A DNA stretch of 64,000 bases from Rivularia sp. MS3 (GTDB taxonomy: Bacteria; Cyanobacteriota; Cyanobacteriia; Cyanobacteriales; Nostocaceae), in assembly GCA_019192545.1 (NCBI GenBank), contig JAHCMI010000024.1:38218-102217 (forward strand). Reading direction: 5' to 3'. The position numbers and the translations under genes were made by a program. A model generated the notes under the pieces. The model was not told the DNA's origin and ran no database searches. It saw only the letters and a list, made by a program, of their open reading frames with translations. This document shows positions 18,635 to 26,604 of the stretch, piece by piece (position 1 is the first letter of the stretch; each line of letters opens with the position of its first letter).

Positions 18635-18767
18635 GTAGGTTGGGTTAGACGCACGAAAAGATTTAATTATTAACCAATTAATTTAAAATGCGTCGTAACC
18701 CAACATCAATTTTTGGATGAAGCGAGTTCTTCTGTTGGATATTCAAGAGGTTATATAAAACGTATTT
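18635..18767. repeat. hairpin element family A, copy 1 (truncated)
   Basis: Begins GTAGGTTGGGTTAGACGCA; the inner complementary arm TGCGTCGTAACCCAAC ends at 18704. It continues with GATGAAGCGAGTTCTTC, shared with copy 2, and is then cut off by element B1, so the right terminal arm is missing. Confidence 0.7.
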
Positions 18768-18837
18768 GTAGGGTGCTGTCACGGTACGAACATCTTAAAT
18801 TTTTAAATTATAATCTCGAAAATACCGTGACGCACCA
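18768..18837. repeat. hairpin element family B, copy 1
   Basis: Arms GTAGGGTGCTGTCACGGTA and TACCGTGACGCACC with one bulged base; loop AT-rich. It matches copy 2 at 19196 in all but a handful of positions. Confidence 0.7.
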
Positions 18838-19195
18838 CCATGATATATATAAAAATTCACAGCATTTAATTAATAAATCAAAAACGTATTTCAATTTTAA
18901 TTTTACAAAATATTTTTTTTTAAATAGCGAAAATATGAGATAATAAAAGTATAAGAATATATTTAATACAATGGGAGTATTAACAAAATTTTTATGGAAG
19001 CAAAGCCTTCCCATTATTAAAAATGGTTTATATAAAAAATAATACTATAAAACCGTTACAAATAAAAAATTTTGCGGTATTTACATTATAAAAATAATAC
19101 TGGCAATAATATATACTTTACAGACAAAAAAATAAGTAAATATCTCATAATAAACGAGATTATATAAGATGTGTCTGTCATAAATTAAACATTTT

Positions 19196-19265
19196 GTAGG
19201 GTGCTGTCACGGTACAAACATCTTAAATATTTAAATTACAATCTCGAAAATACCGTGACGCACCA
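19196..19265. repeat. hairpin element family B, copy 2
   Basis: Same arms and nearly the same loop (ATCTTAAAT..TTAAATTA.AATCTCGAAAA) as copy 1 at 18768, in the same orientation. Confidence 0.7.
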
Positions 19266-19320
19266 TCATAATATAGCGAACAGTTGTTCACCGGTCGGGT
19301 GTGGATCATCAGTGGTAATG

Positions 19321-19540
19321 GTAGGTTGGGTTAGACGCACGAAGATATTTAATTATTAACCGATTAATTTAAATTGCGTCGTAACCCAACATTAATATTT
19401 TAGTTTGATGCGAAATTATTCAAGATACATTTTGAAATGAAGCGAGTTGTTGCGTTTGGTGTTTAATATTGTTTTGAATTGAATTATCTAGTTTAGTCTC
19501 CTAGATAATGTTGGGTTTCTCTTCGTTCAACCCAACCTAC
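19321..19540. repeat. hairpin element family A, copy 2 (complete, MITE-like)
   Basis: 220 bp bounded by perfect terminal inverted repeats GTAGGTTGGGTT and AACCCAACCTAC. It has an inner hairpin (GTTGGGTTAGACGCA / TGCGTCGTAACCCAAC) and a second half with TATTGTTTTGAATTGAATTA that is shared with the copy at 37819. It encodes no protein. Confidence 0.72.
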
Positions 19541-19564
19541 AAAAAATCTTCTTATTCCTAATTC

Positions 19565-20440
19565 TCAACTCTCCCCATACTCTCCCACTTTAATAGCTTC
19601 AAACAAAGATGAATAATCTTCGTTTTTCATTGCCATTTTCATTGTCATTTCAAGGATTTCTCGCACACCTTGAATACTGCTGACGTTTAATCCTGCTTCT
19701 TTGGCTTCTTCAATAAAGTAATCTGTATCTTTGACTAAATGTTTTACGGGGAAATTGGGATTGGCGTAATTGCCATCTACCATGCGTTGCAGCTTTTTAT
19801 CAAAAGTAGGTGCGTAAACCGCACTTTCACGCAAAATTTGCATAAATATGTCTGGTTTAATACCCTGACGTTGGATAAATCCCAGACTCAAACCAAAAGC
19901 TGAGGTTAAGGAGGCAATTAATTGATTTAAAGCTAATTTAACTGCTGCCGCGCTTCCTACGGAACCTACAAGTATGGGTTCGGGACCGAAATGCTTTAAT
20001 AATTCTAGGCTGCGTTTGTATTGGTCTTTTTGTGCGCCTACCATGACAATTAATTTACCATCTTTGGCTTCTGGTCTGCTGCCAAGTACTGGTGCTTCAA
20101 TATAATCTCCACCGGCGGAAACTACCGCATCTCTAATTTCCCTGCTTTCTGTAGGGGTGATTGTCCCCATTTGGATAACTTGCTTTCCTTTGACGCTGCG
20201 GGAGGACATATCGGAAAGTAATACCGTGTAAATTGCTGCCGTGTTTGTCAGCATAAGTACCACATATTCAGCAGCACTGATTGCTTGATGGGGATGTTCT
20301 ACAATTTCGGCTCCTGCTGCTTTTAGAGGTTCTAATTTTTCTGGAGTACGGTTATAAGCAATTAACTCTACACCTTGTTCTAACAACCTTTGTGCCATCG
20401 GTTGTCCCATTAATCCAGTACCCAGAAATGCCACCTTCAT
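19565..20440 (-). CDS. NAD(P)-dependent beta-hydroxyacid dehydrogenase (3-hydroxyisobutyrate dehydrogenase / GLYR family)
   Basis: 291 residues. The Rossmann start reads VAFLGTGLMGQPMAQRLLEQG, followed by IAYNRTPEKLEPL. The substrate loop EAPVLGSRPEAKDGKL and the catalytic-lysine helix GSAAAVKLALNQLIA fit the family, whose plant and bacterial members reduce glyoxylate and succinic semialdehyde or oxidise hydroxyisobutyrate. The Arg in NRTPE favours NADPH, which is inference. The length is normal for the family. It stands alone, and the exact substrate cannot be told from sequence. Confidence 0.88.
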   Translation of the reverse strand: MKVAFLGTGLMGQPMAQRLLEQGVELIAYNRTPEKLEPLKAAGAEIVEHPHQAISAAEYVVLMLTNTAAIYTVLLSDMSSRSVKGKQVIQMGTITPTESREIRDAVVSAGGDYIEAPVLGSRPEAKDGKLIVMVGAQKDQYKRSLELLKHFGPEPILVGSVGSAAAVKLALNQLIASLTSAFGLSLGFIQRQGIKPDIFMQILRESAVYAPTFDKKLQRMVDGNYANPNFPVKHLVKDTDYFIEEAKEAGLNVSSIQGVREILEMTMKMAMKNEDYSSLFEAIKVGEYGES

Positions 20441-20574
20441 GTTTTAATTCCTTCTTTATAACTTGTTTTAAAAATGATGTTTGATTTGGGAGTTGGGCAT
20501 AGGGCTTAGGGCATGATGTATTAACCTTTAACCTTGCCCACTCCCAACTTTTAACTCCTAACTCTTAACTTTTT

Positions 20575-20670
20575 TCAGCCTCCAGCAGCGAATGTCACCA
20601 TAATCATCACTGAAAGTAAAATTCCGGGGGTTAGTAATCCAATTAACATTAATAAATCGTGAGTAGACAT
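20575..20670 (-). CDS. 31-residue single-pass membrane peptide
   Basis: A frame too short for usual ORF callers: MSTHDLLMLIGLLTPG followed by hydrophobic ILLSVMIMVTFAAGG and a TGA. One membrane helix (residues 6-28) and a polar N-terminus resemble the tiny subunits of photosynthetic or respiratory complexes, but it does not match PetG, PetL, PetM, PetN, PsaM or PsbX as I remember them. AAAGG lies about 10 bases upstream of the ATG. Downstream are short repeats, upstream 200 bp of AT-rich DNA. Plausible but unproven. Confidence 0.45.
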   Translation of the reverse strand: MSTHDLLMLIGLLTPGILLSVMIMVTFAAGG

Positions 20671-20820
20671 AGTTATTACCTTTGTTGTGTTTATATAGCA
20701 TTGCATTCACTGCTATGTTAGACCAACAAACAGCGGTAACTAATATAAGATGAATAAAATTTTAACTTTTGATAGGGATAGCAATACTTTAAATGATAAA
20801 ACTATTACTTCACCTTGTTT

Positions 20821-20860
20821 AGATCCCCCCAACCCCCCTTTTTGAAGGGGGGGCTTAGAT
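20821..20860. repeat. G/C-tract hairpin after the methyltransferase gene
   Basis: CCCCCCAACCCCCCTTTTTGAAGGGGGG, with a six- to seven-pair G:C stem. This is a widespread cyanobacterial intergenic repeat and may also end transcription of the gene on the minus strand. Confidence 0.6.
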
Positions 20861-20887
20861 AAGTTCTGTTTTGAGATGATTTAATTA

Positions 20888-22078
20888 TCAATATGGTTGA
20901 GTAAAACCTTTGAGAGGTTGTGATTTTTCTGTTTGCGTTAATCCTTTGGCTTGAACTAAAACCTGGAAACCGCCAAGCCCCATTGGATCTAAAAGTTGGT
21001 GTAGAGAGTCGCGGCGTTGCAATATGGTAGATAAAGGTTGCCCCGATTGCGATAAACTTGCTACACGCTCTCCTAATCCTAAAGCCATTAAAAATAATCC
21101 TTGTTGAGTTAAACCAACTTTGTCCAAACCGAGGCGATCGCCGTTTTTTTCCAAAGCAGTGAAATCAACATGAGCGGTGATATCTTGCTGCCCAATGTTA
21201 ATATAAGGGTCATTATGGCGATGATGTCGAGTGTAACACTGTAAGGTTCCGCGTTCTCGTCTGGGATTGTAATAACGGTTTTTAATATATCCATAGTCAA
21301 TTGTTAGCACATACCCGCGCTGCAAACGGTTTGCTACTACACTTAACCATTCCAAAGCCGCTAAATTAATCTCGCTACGATATCCGAAAGGGTATTGATT
21401 AATGTCTATTTCTAAGAAATTTAAATAATTAATAAGTTCAGGTGTAGAAGGTTTGTCAGTGGTTTCGGTGAGAAGATTAGAAGGGGAAGAGGGGGTAGAA
21501 TTTTCTATTTGACTTTGTTTGTTTATGGTGACGTAAATTTCTTGTAATTCTCCGTTTTCTATTTTGAATTGATGCACGGGGAAAGCGTCTACTAGTTCGT
21601 TGGAAAAAAAACATCCGGTGATGGAATTATTTGGTATTTGTTCTAGTTCGCACCAGGTAATATCAAATTCTTTTAAACGCTGTTGCTGAATTTGTTTTAA
21701 TCCAGGTGATTTTTCGATAATTGTGTATTTTAAACTTTTGAAAAAAGCGGAATATTCTTGTTTAATATAGTTGAGAATATCTGCGGCTAAATATCCTTGT
21801 CCCGCACCCATTTCTATTAAATCAAACGATTCGGGTTTACCTAATATTGACCAGATTTGGGCAAATTGAATTGCCAACATTTCACCTATATCGCTTCCAA
21901 GATGTACTGAAGTAAAAAAATCACCTTGTTTTCCTAAGTCATTGGCTTTTTGAGAATAGTAGCCGTATTCTGGGTGATATAGTGCCAAGTCCATATATTC
22001 GGCAAAGGTAATGCGTTTTTGAGGACTTGCGGTAATGCGGTTGGTGATTTCTTGGGAAAGTTGAGGATTGGATTCCAT
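20888..22078 (-). CDS. MidA/NDUFAF7-family SAM-dependent methyltransferase (DUF185)
   Basis: 396 residues. The N-terminus ITFAEYMDLALYHPEYGYYS is the DUF185 opening; DLIEMGAGQGYLAADIL is the SAM-binding motif; FFSNELVDAFPVHQF and later GTLQCYTRHHRHNDPYINIG with QDITAHVDFTALE are diagnostic. Human NDUFAF7 methylates an arginine of NDUFS2, the 49-kDa complex I subunit, and MidA is needed for complex I in Dictyostelium. Here the gene lies two genes downstream of ndhH, the NDUFS2 homologue, on the same strand, which supports a role in NDH-1 assembly. A Ser/Pro/Thr-rich insert (ENSTPSSPSNLLTETTDKPS) near residues 190-210 partly reflects C/T-type repeat DNA at about 21478-21505. Confidence 0.9.
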   Translation of the reverse strand: MESNPQLSQEITNRITASPQKRITFAEYMDLALYHPEYGYYSQKANDLGKQGDFFTSVHLGSDIGEMLAIQFAQIWSILGKPESFDLIEMGAGQGYLAADILNYIKQEYSAFFKSLKYTIIEKSPGLKQIQQQRLKEFDITWCELEQIPNNSITGCFFSNELVDAFPVHQFKIENGELQEIYVTINKQSQIENSTPSSPSNLLTETTDKPSTPELINYLNFLEIDINQYPFGYRSEINLAALEWLSVVANRLQRGYVLTIDYGYIKNRYYNPRRERGTLQCYTRHHRHNDPYINIGQQDITAHVDFTALEKNGDRLGLDKVGLTQQGLFLMALGLGERVASLSQSGQPLSTILQRRDSLHQLLDPMGLGGFQVLVQAKGLTQTEKSQPLKGFTQPY

Positions 22079-22102
22079 ATTTAATTGAATTAAATAAATT
22101 TA

Positions 22103-22165
22103 AAACCTCACCCTGCTTTTAGCCTCCCTTTCCGATAACTTGGAGAGGAATTGAAGGTGAGGTTT
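22103..22165. repeat. AAACCTCACC hairpin element
   Basis: Perfect 10-bp arms AAACCTCACC and GGTGAGGTTT enclose a loop with TCTCC/GGAGA remnants. One of several CCTCACCCC-type elements in the window (others near 29440, 31940, 45590, 52583, 53760). Confidence 0.65.
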
Positions 22166-22209
22166 TATCAATTATGACTAAGTTATTATCCACAATTTTT
22201 CTACAATTA

Positions 22210-22764
22210 TCATATCTCCCATCGAAAATCTAAAGACTTAAAATATAAAAACAATTTAATACCGCAGAAAACTACAGCCATTGTAAATAGTCCCCAAGAT
22301 ATCCATAAATCGGCAATATTTAACATCCAGAGACTGGTTAAAATTAATCCAACCACATCAGCAATTAAAACTGGTAAACGTTCGCTAATATTCCAAGTTT
22401 GAATTATATTCTCTGCCGACACATCAATTTTGATATTAGCAAATAAGTTAAACCAAATTATCCCGAATAAAATTAAAATCAAACCCCACCCTATAAATAT
22501 TGATGATAAATAAAACCCAATTAATTCAATAGTAATTGTAATAATAGTAGTTATTTGAAAATTATTCAAACGAACATCTGCAATTTTTTCTTTAGCATCA
22601 GCAACCTTTTGTAAATCTTGATTAGCCATATTAGCTTGTTCTATACATAACAAAAATATGCCCGCAGCTAATAATTGATGAGTTAGTTCTGCATTCCAAA
22701 TAACTTGTTTTAATATCCCCAGACAAGCAGGAGAAAATAGTAAAAATATAATTTGATAAATCAC
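22210..22764 (-). CDS. conserved multi-pass membrane protein between ndhH and the MidA-like gene
   Basis: 184 residues with about five hydrophobic segments: residues 1-20 and 30-45, then two close together (72-110, ITTIITITIELIGFYLSS and LILILFGIIWFNLFA), then two more (133-150 and 155-175). A short charged stretch QDLQKVADAKEKIADVRL lies on the cytoplasmic side. No catalytic motif. Its place between ndhH and a complex I methyltransferase makes an NDH-1 link possible, but a hairpin after ndhH may separate the transcripts. Confidence 0.75.
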   Translation of the reverse strand: MIYQIIFLLFSPACLGILKQVIWNAELTHQLLAAGIFLLCIEQANMANQDLQKVADAKEKIADVRLNNFQITTIITITIELIGFYLSSIFIGWGLILILFGIIWFNLFANIKIDVSAENIIQTWNISERLPVLIADVVGLILTSLWMLNIADLWISWGLFTMAVVFCGIKLFLYFKSLDFRWEI

Positions 22765-22894
22765 AAGATAAAGGTTAAAGGTTAAAGGTTAAAATAACAT
22801 AACCAATTACCAATTACCAACTACCAATTATGCAAAGAAAAAGATTTCAGATTCTGAGTTATATATAAAAATCCAAAATCCAAAATCTAGCTTG

Positions 22895-22932
22895 AAAAGT
22901 TTGGGGGACGGAAACCGACACCCCCAACTTTT
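22895..22932 (-). terminator. hairpin after ndhH
   Basis: AAAAGTTTGGGGG and CCCCCAACTTTT form a strong stem 24 bp past the ndhH stop on the minus strand. The tail has only a short T-run, so it may terminate partially or protect the mRNA 3' end. Confidence 0.5.
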
Positions 22933-22955
22933 CGCAAAATCTAAAATTGATAGGT

Positions 22956-24140
22956 TTATCTATCAACCGAACCCATAATTACGTCGATACTACCCAATAT
23001 CACAACGATATCTGCTACTTTCACGCCCTTTAATAATTCTGGTAGAATCTGCAAATTATTGAAATCTGCCGGACGGATTTTCCAACGCCAAGGAAAGACA
23101 TTATTATCGCCTACTAAATAGATTCCTAATTCACCTTTACCGCTTTCTACACGAGAATAGATTTCACCATCGGGAATCTTAAAGGTGGGAGCAACCTTTT
23201 TAGCAATATGCTGATATTCAAAGTCGTTCCACTTGGACTTCTTACCTTCCTGCATCCGCTTTGCTTCTAGGTTTTCGTAAGGGCCACCAGGAAGTCCTTT
23301 CAAAGCTTGCTTGAGGATTTTAACGGATTCGCGCATTTCGCGCAATCTTACCGTATAGCGAGCCAGACAATCTCCTTCTGTTGCCCACTGCACATCCCAG
23401 TCAAAATCGTCGTAGCATTCATAGTGGTCAACTTTTCTTAAGTCCCACTTTACCCCGGAAGCGCGTAACATTGGGCCAGATAAACCCCAATTTATGGCTT
23501 GTTCGCGAGTAATAACCCCTAATCCTTCTACACGACGGCGGAATATGGGGTTTTTTGTGACTAACTTCTCGTATTCATCTACTTTGGGTAGGAAATAATC
23601 ACAGAATTCCATACATTTATCTACCCAACCGTAGGGTAAATCAACCGCTACACCACCAACGCGAAAGTAGTTGTTGTTTACCATGCGATAACCGGTAGCA
23701 GCTTCCCATAAATCGTAAATCATTTCCCGTTCGCGGAACTGATAGAAAAAGGGAGTTTGCGCTCCTACGTCAGCTAGGAATGGCCCCCACCATAACAAGT
23801 GGTTGGCGATGCGGTTTAATTCCAACATGATGACGCGGATGTAGCTAGCGCGTTTAGGAACTTCAATATCCGCTAATTTTTCTGGTGCGTTAACGGTGAC
23901 GGCTTCGTTAAACATCCCCGCAGCATAATCCCACCGGCTTACGTAAGGAACGTACATCACATTAGAACGGCTTTCGGCAATTTTCTCCATTCCCCGGTGC
24001 AGATAGCCGATAACGGGTTCGCAATCAAGCACATCTTCACCGTCTAGGGTCATAATTAACCGTAAAACCCCGTGCATTGAGGGATGGTGCGGTCCCATGT
24101 TCAGCACCATTGGTTCGGTGCGAGTTTCAATTAATGCCAT
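22956..24140 (-). CDS. ndhH: NAD(P)H-quinone oxidoreductase subunit H
   Basis: 394 residues, the normal length. Sequence is typical from the start: [19 protein letters not shown], then [30 protein letters not shown] and, at the end, [20 protein letters not shown]. NdhH is the NuoD/NDUFS2 homologue in the peripheral arm of NDH-1, next to the quinone site, in thylakoid membranes; it serves respiration, cyclic electron flow and CO2 uptake. Cyanobacterial ndhH is usually away from the other ndh genes, as here. Arg27 in HGVLR appears to be the position corresponding to the methylated arginine of NDUFS2. Confidence 0.97.
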   Translation of the reverse strand: MALIETRTEPMVLNMGPHHPSMHGVLRLIMTLDGEDVLDCEPVIGYLHRGMEKIAESRSNVMYVPYVSRWDYAAGMFNEAVTVNAPEKLADIEVPKRASYIRVIMLELNRIANHLLWWGPFLADVGAQTPFFYQFREREMIYDLWEAATGYRMVNNNYFRVGGVAVDLPYGWVDKCMEFCDYFLPKVDEYEKLVTKNPIFRRRVEGLGVITREQAINWGLSGPMLRASGVKWDLRKVDHYECYDDFDWDVQWATEGDCLARYTVRLREMRESVKILKQALKGLPGGPYENLEAKRMQEGKKSKWNDFEYQHIAKKVAPTFKIPDGEIYSRVESGKGELGIYLVGDNNVFPWRWKIRPADFNNLQILPELLKGVKVADIVVILGSIDVIMGSVDR

Positions 24141-24833
24141 GAACTAGTAATTCTCCCCTTATATTCTTTTTGCACTCACCCCTAAGTTTAGTTATTTTAA
24201 GCAAATATTGTAATCAAATATTTACTCATGCTCGCTTTTGGGGAGAGTGAAGATAAATTAAGCAGCATTTTCTTAATTATGAAGGATGAAGCGCGGTAAG
24301 GTGCATTATAGTGTCGAATTTTAAGAATAACTGTTTACTGATGCTATTAATTACTGATTTACCAAGAAAGGCAGTCGGCAGTAGGGAATTAGTTTTAGGG
24401 AACTTTATTGCTGCTTATCAATACTTGTTTATAGGTTATTTCGGATAACCAAGAAAAAATACTTAATGCTGATTGCTTAATTTCTGCCATAAAACAGAAA
24501 TTATATTGATGTTTTTCTAAATTGACTTTAATTGTATCTATGGAAAAATTATTTACTTACGTATTTTAAGTATTATCCGCAAAAATGCTTATTTTTTATG
24601 TTTAGTAATTTAATGCAAGAGAATTTTTACTGAAGCTTATTATTTAAATTACTTCTTCTAAATAACTTTAAAGAAAATAATAAATAAATTGTTGACATTT
24701 GTATGTTCCTAAGTAAGATAATGCAAGTATTCGGATGACTATGGGCTTAATATAGCCTGAAAGCAGGTTGCAATTAGCTTTTAACCTGAAACTATATATC
24801 TATTATCTAAGTAAAAATACAAAGTGAAAAAAT
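24141..24833. other. 693 bp AT-rich intergenic region
   Basis: No frame or tandem repeat stands out. It holds the ndhH promoter on one side and a sigma70-type promoter for the first M23 peptidase gene on the other (24692-24719), with a leader of roughly 110 nt after it. The leader contains 'gcctgaaagcaggttgcaattagcttttaacctgaaac', in which CAGGTT and AACCTG can pair. Confidence 0.5.
24692..24719 (+). promoter_or_regulatory. sigma70-type promoter of the first M23 peptidase gene
   Basis: TTGACA (24692-24697), a 16-bp spacer and TAAGAT (24714-24719). The -35 is a perfect consensus. The predicted 5' leader of about 105 nt contains an AGGTT/AACCT pairing that could fold. Confidence 0.5.
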
Positions 24834-25511
24834 ATGAATCAAATCATAATTAATATCAAATCTTTCAAATATTTAGCATTAATTATTATCAGCTTAACAG
24901 TTATATTACTTAGCTCAAATACACTGAAAGCCGTAGAAAAAAAACCGCAGCTAGTAGCTACAAATAACGTTTGGTCATCAGCTTCTTTCCCCGTCGAACG
25001 TTTTCAACGCTACACATCTCCTTTCGGATATCGTCGCTCTCCTAGAGGTGGTCGTTTAGAATTTCATAACGGTTTAGATATTGCCGCACCTCAAGGCAGC
25101 TACATCCGCAACTGGTGGGGAGGAAAGGTTATCAAAGTCGGCGATCGCGGTGCTTGCGGTACCCATATCATTGTTCAATCTGGTAATTGGAAACACAGTT
25201 ACTGTCATATGAAAGGAGGAGTACAAAAAATCAACGGCCGTCTTTACATGATTGACCGTGCGGGTGGCATTAAAATCGCTAAAGGTCAACAAATTCCCGC
25301 AGGTGTCAGAATCGGACGTATCGGCATGACTGGACGCACTACTGGTCCTCATCTCCACTGGGTACTCAGATATGGCAACAATTATGTTGACCCCGCACAA
25401 GTCCTTAGAGCTATGTATTCTAAGCAAGCAATTAGACAAACATCTAATATTCGTAGTAACCAACGATATCAAATCAAGCTTGAAGAATCCAAAGTAATTA
25501 GTAATCAGTGA
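24834..25511 (+). CDS. secreted M23-family peptidase (LytM/lysostaphin-like), paralogue 1
   Basis: 225 residues. An N-terminal hydrophobic segment (residues 11-32) is a signal peptide or anchor. The M23 domain spans about 60-190: SPFGYRRSP, then FHNGLDIAAPQGS with the zinc-binding His and Asp, and near the end TGPHLHWVLRY with the catalytic HxH pair. Active family members cleave peptide crosslinks of peptidoglycan; all zinc ligands are visible. A Cys pair (GACGTH and SYCHM) may form a disulfide. The next gene is a close paralogue in the same direction, 212 bp downstream with its own ribosome binding site. Confidence 0.9.
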   Translation: MNQIIINIKSFKYLALIIISLTVILLSSNTLKAVEKKPQLVATNNVWSSASFPVERFQRYTSPFGYRRSPRGGRLEFHNGLDIAAPQGSYIRNWWGGKVIKVGDRGACGTHIIVQSGNWKHSYCHMKGGVQKINGRLYMIDRAGGIKIAKGQQIPAGVRIGRIGMTGRTTGPHLHWVLRYGNNYVDPAQVLRAMYSKQAIRQTSNIRSNQRYQIKLEESKVISNQ

Positions 25512-25711
25512 ACAGTAGTTTTAACCTTTAACCTTTGAAAATAAATATCATTTTCCTAAAAGGTTATGCTGTTGATTTGATTTTCTTGAGGAAGAAGTTA
25601 TTATTAGCGTAGATATCATTTTATAGCAACTGCCATAAGTATTATTTTTCTCAAATAGAGTTGAGATGTCGCCAACAAAAATTAATTGGCATACCTGGTA
25701 GAGCAAAATCA

Positions 25712-25720
25712 TTAAAGGAG
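25712..25720 (+). promoter_or_regulatory. ribosome binding site fixing the start of M23 paralogue 2
   Basis: TTAAAGGAG, four bases before the ATG at 25724. The frame is open further upstream to a TTG at 25661, but that start lacks such a site and its first 21 residues are not signal-peptide-like. Confidence 0.75.
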
Positions 25721-25723
25721 AAT

Positions 25724-26359
25724 ATGAGTAATCAGCGACTAAGGATAAGCCTATCAGTAGCGCTATTTCTGATAGGATTGCTTGTTGTCTGTTTAATTGC
25801 TTTGTTTCCCGGAATCGAAATTGTTGAAGCTCAAATGGTAAATAGAAATGTAGTTGCTACTGCTGGTAATGATGCTTGGGCTAATGCTTCTTTTCCTGTA
25901 GAGAATTTTCAAGGTTATACTTCTGGGTTTGGTTATCGTCGCTCTCCTAAAAATCGCCGCCGAGTTCAATTTCACAACGGTTTGGATATTGCGGCTCCTA
26001 AAGGTAGTTATGTTCGCAATTGGTTCGCTGGTAAAGTTATAAAAGTAGGCGATCGCGGTGCTTGCGGTACCCATATAATTATAAAATCGGGTAGCTGGAA
26101 GCATAGTTACTGTCATTTAATGGGACGTGTAGCTAGAATTAACGGTCGTCTGTATATAATTGATAGGGCTGGTGGAATTAAAATTGCTAAAAATCAGCAA
26201 GTAACATCTGGAATGAGAATTGGTAGAATTGGCATGACTGGACGTACTACTGGGCCTCATTTACATTGGGTAATTCGGTACAATAACAGATATGTAGATC
26301 CTGGTGCGGTATTGCGGCGAATGTATGCCAAGCAGAGTAGCAATACTAGAACTCAATAA
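25724..26359 (+). CDS. secreted M23-family peptidase, paralogue 2
   Basis: 211 residues from the ATG at 25724. Signal peptide residues 8-30 (ISLSVALFLIGLLVVCLIAL), cleavage probably after VEAQ. The catalytic domain repeats that of paralogue 1 almost residue for residue: SGFGYRRSP, FHNGLDIAAPKGS, GACGTHIIIKSG and TGPHLHWVIRY, so the zinc ligands are intact. The N-termini and the C-terminal tails differ. The pair is a tandem duplication; both probably act on the cell wall in the periplasm. Confidence 0.9.
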   Translation: MSNQRLRISLSVALFLIGLLVVCLIALFPGIEIVEAQMVNRNVVATAGNDAWANASFPVENFQGYTSGFGYRRSPKNRRRVQFHNGLDIAAPKGSYVRNWFAGKVIKVGDRGACGTHIIIKSGSWKHSYCHLMGRVARINGRLYIIDRAGGIKIAKNQQVTSGMRIGRIGMTGRTTGPHLHWVIRYNNRYVDPGAVLRRMYAKQSSNTRTQ

Positions 26360-26520
26360 TATTATGTTCGGTTGGGTACTTGTTATATCTGTGGGGGCTG
26401 GTTAATATAATTCGTAATTCGTAATAACGAATTATGAGAAGTTCCGTTATACAGTATGTAGTTAACCGTACTTCATATGATTTTGTAATTTTGAATAAAT
26501 CGAAAAATCAATAATTACAG

Positions 26521-26552
26521 AAACCCGGCTTTGTTGGAAAAACCGGGTTTCT
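26521..26552. terminator. bidirectional terminator between M23 paralogue 2 and ftsH
   Basis: AAACCCGG, a 14-bp loop and CCGGGTTT followed by CTTAG; both sides are A/T-rich. It lies between two convergent genes. Confidence 0.7.
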
Positions 26553-26604
26553 TAGAGCTTATCGAAAATAGTACTAGATGTTAGTTATGATTAACTACTC
26601 ACCA

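Larger units (their letters stand above)
18610..19564. other. repeat island between TPR gene and dehydrogenase gene
   Basis: 955 bp with no credible gene. It contains four hairpin elements in the order A1, B1, B2, A2, listed separately, around an AT-rich core (18840-19195) rich in AAAAATA runs. A 76-codon frame at 18713-18943 simply reads through A1 and B1 and is not a gene. Confidence 0.7.

Noticed and set aside
18713..18943. 76-residue ORF in the repeat island
   Set aside because: It spans two hairpin elements and ends in an AT-rich run.
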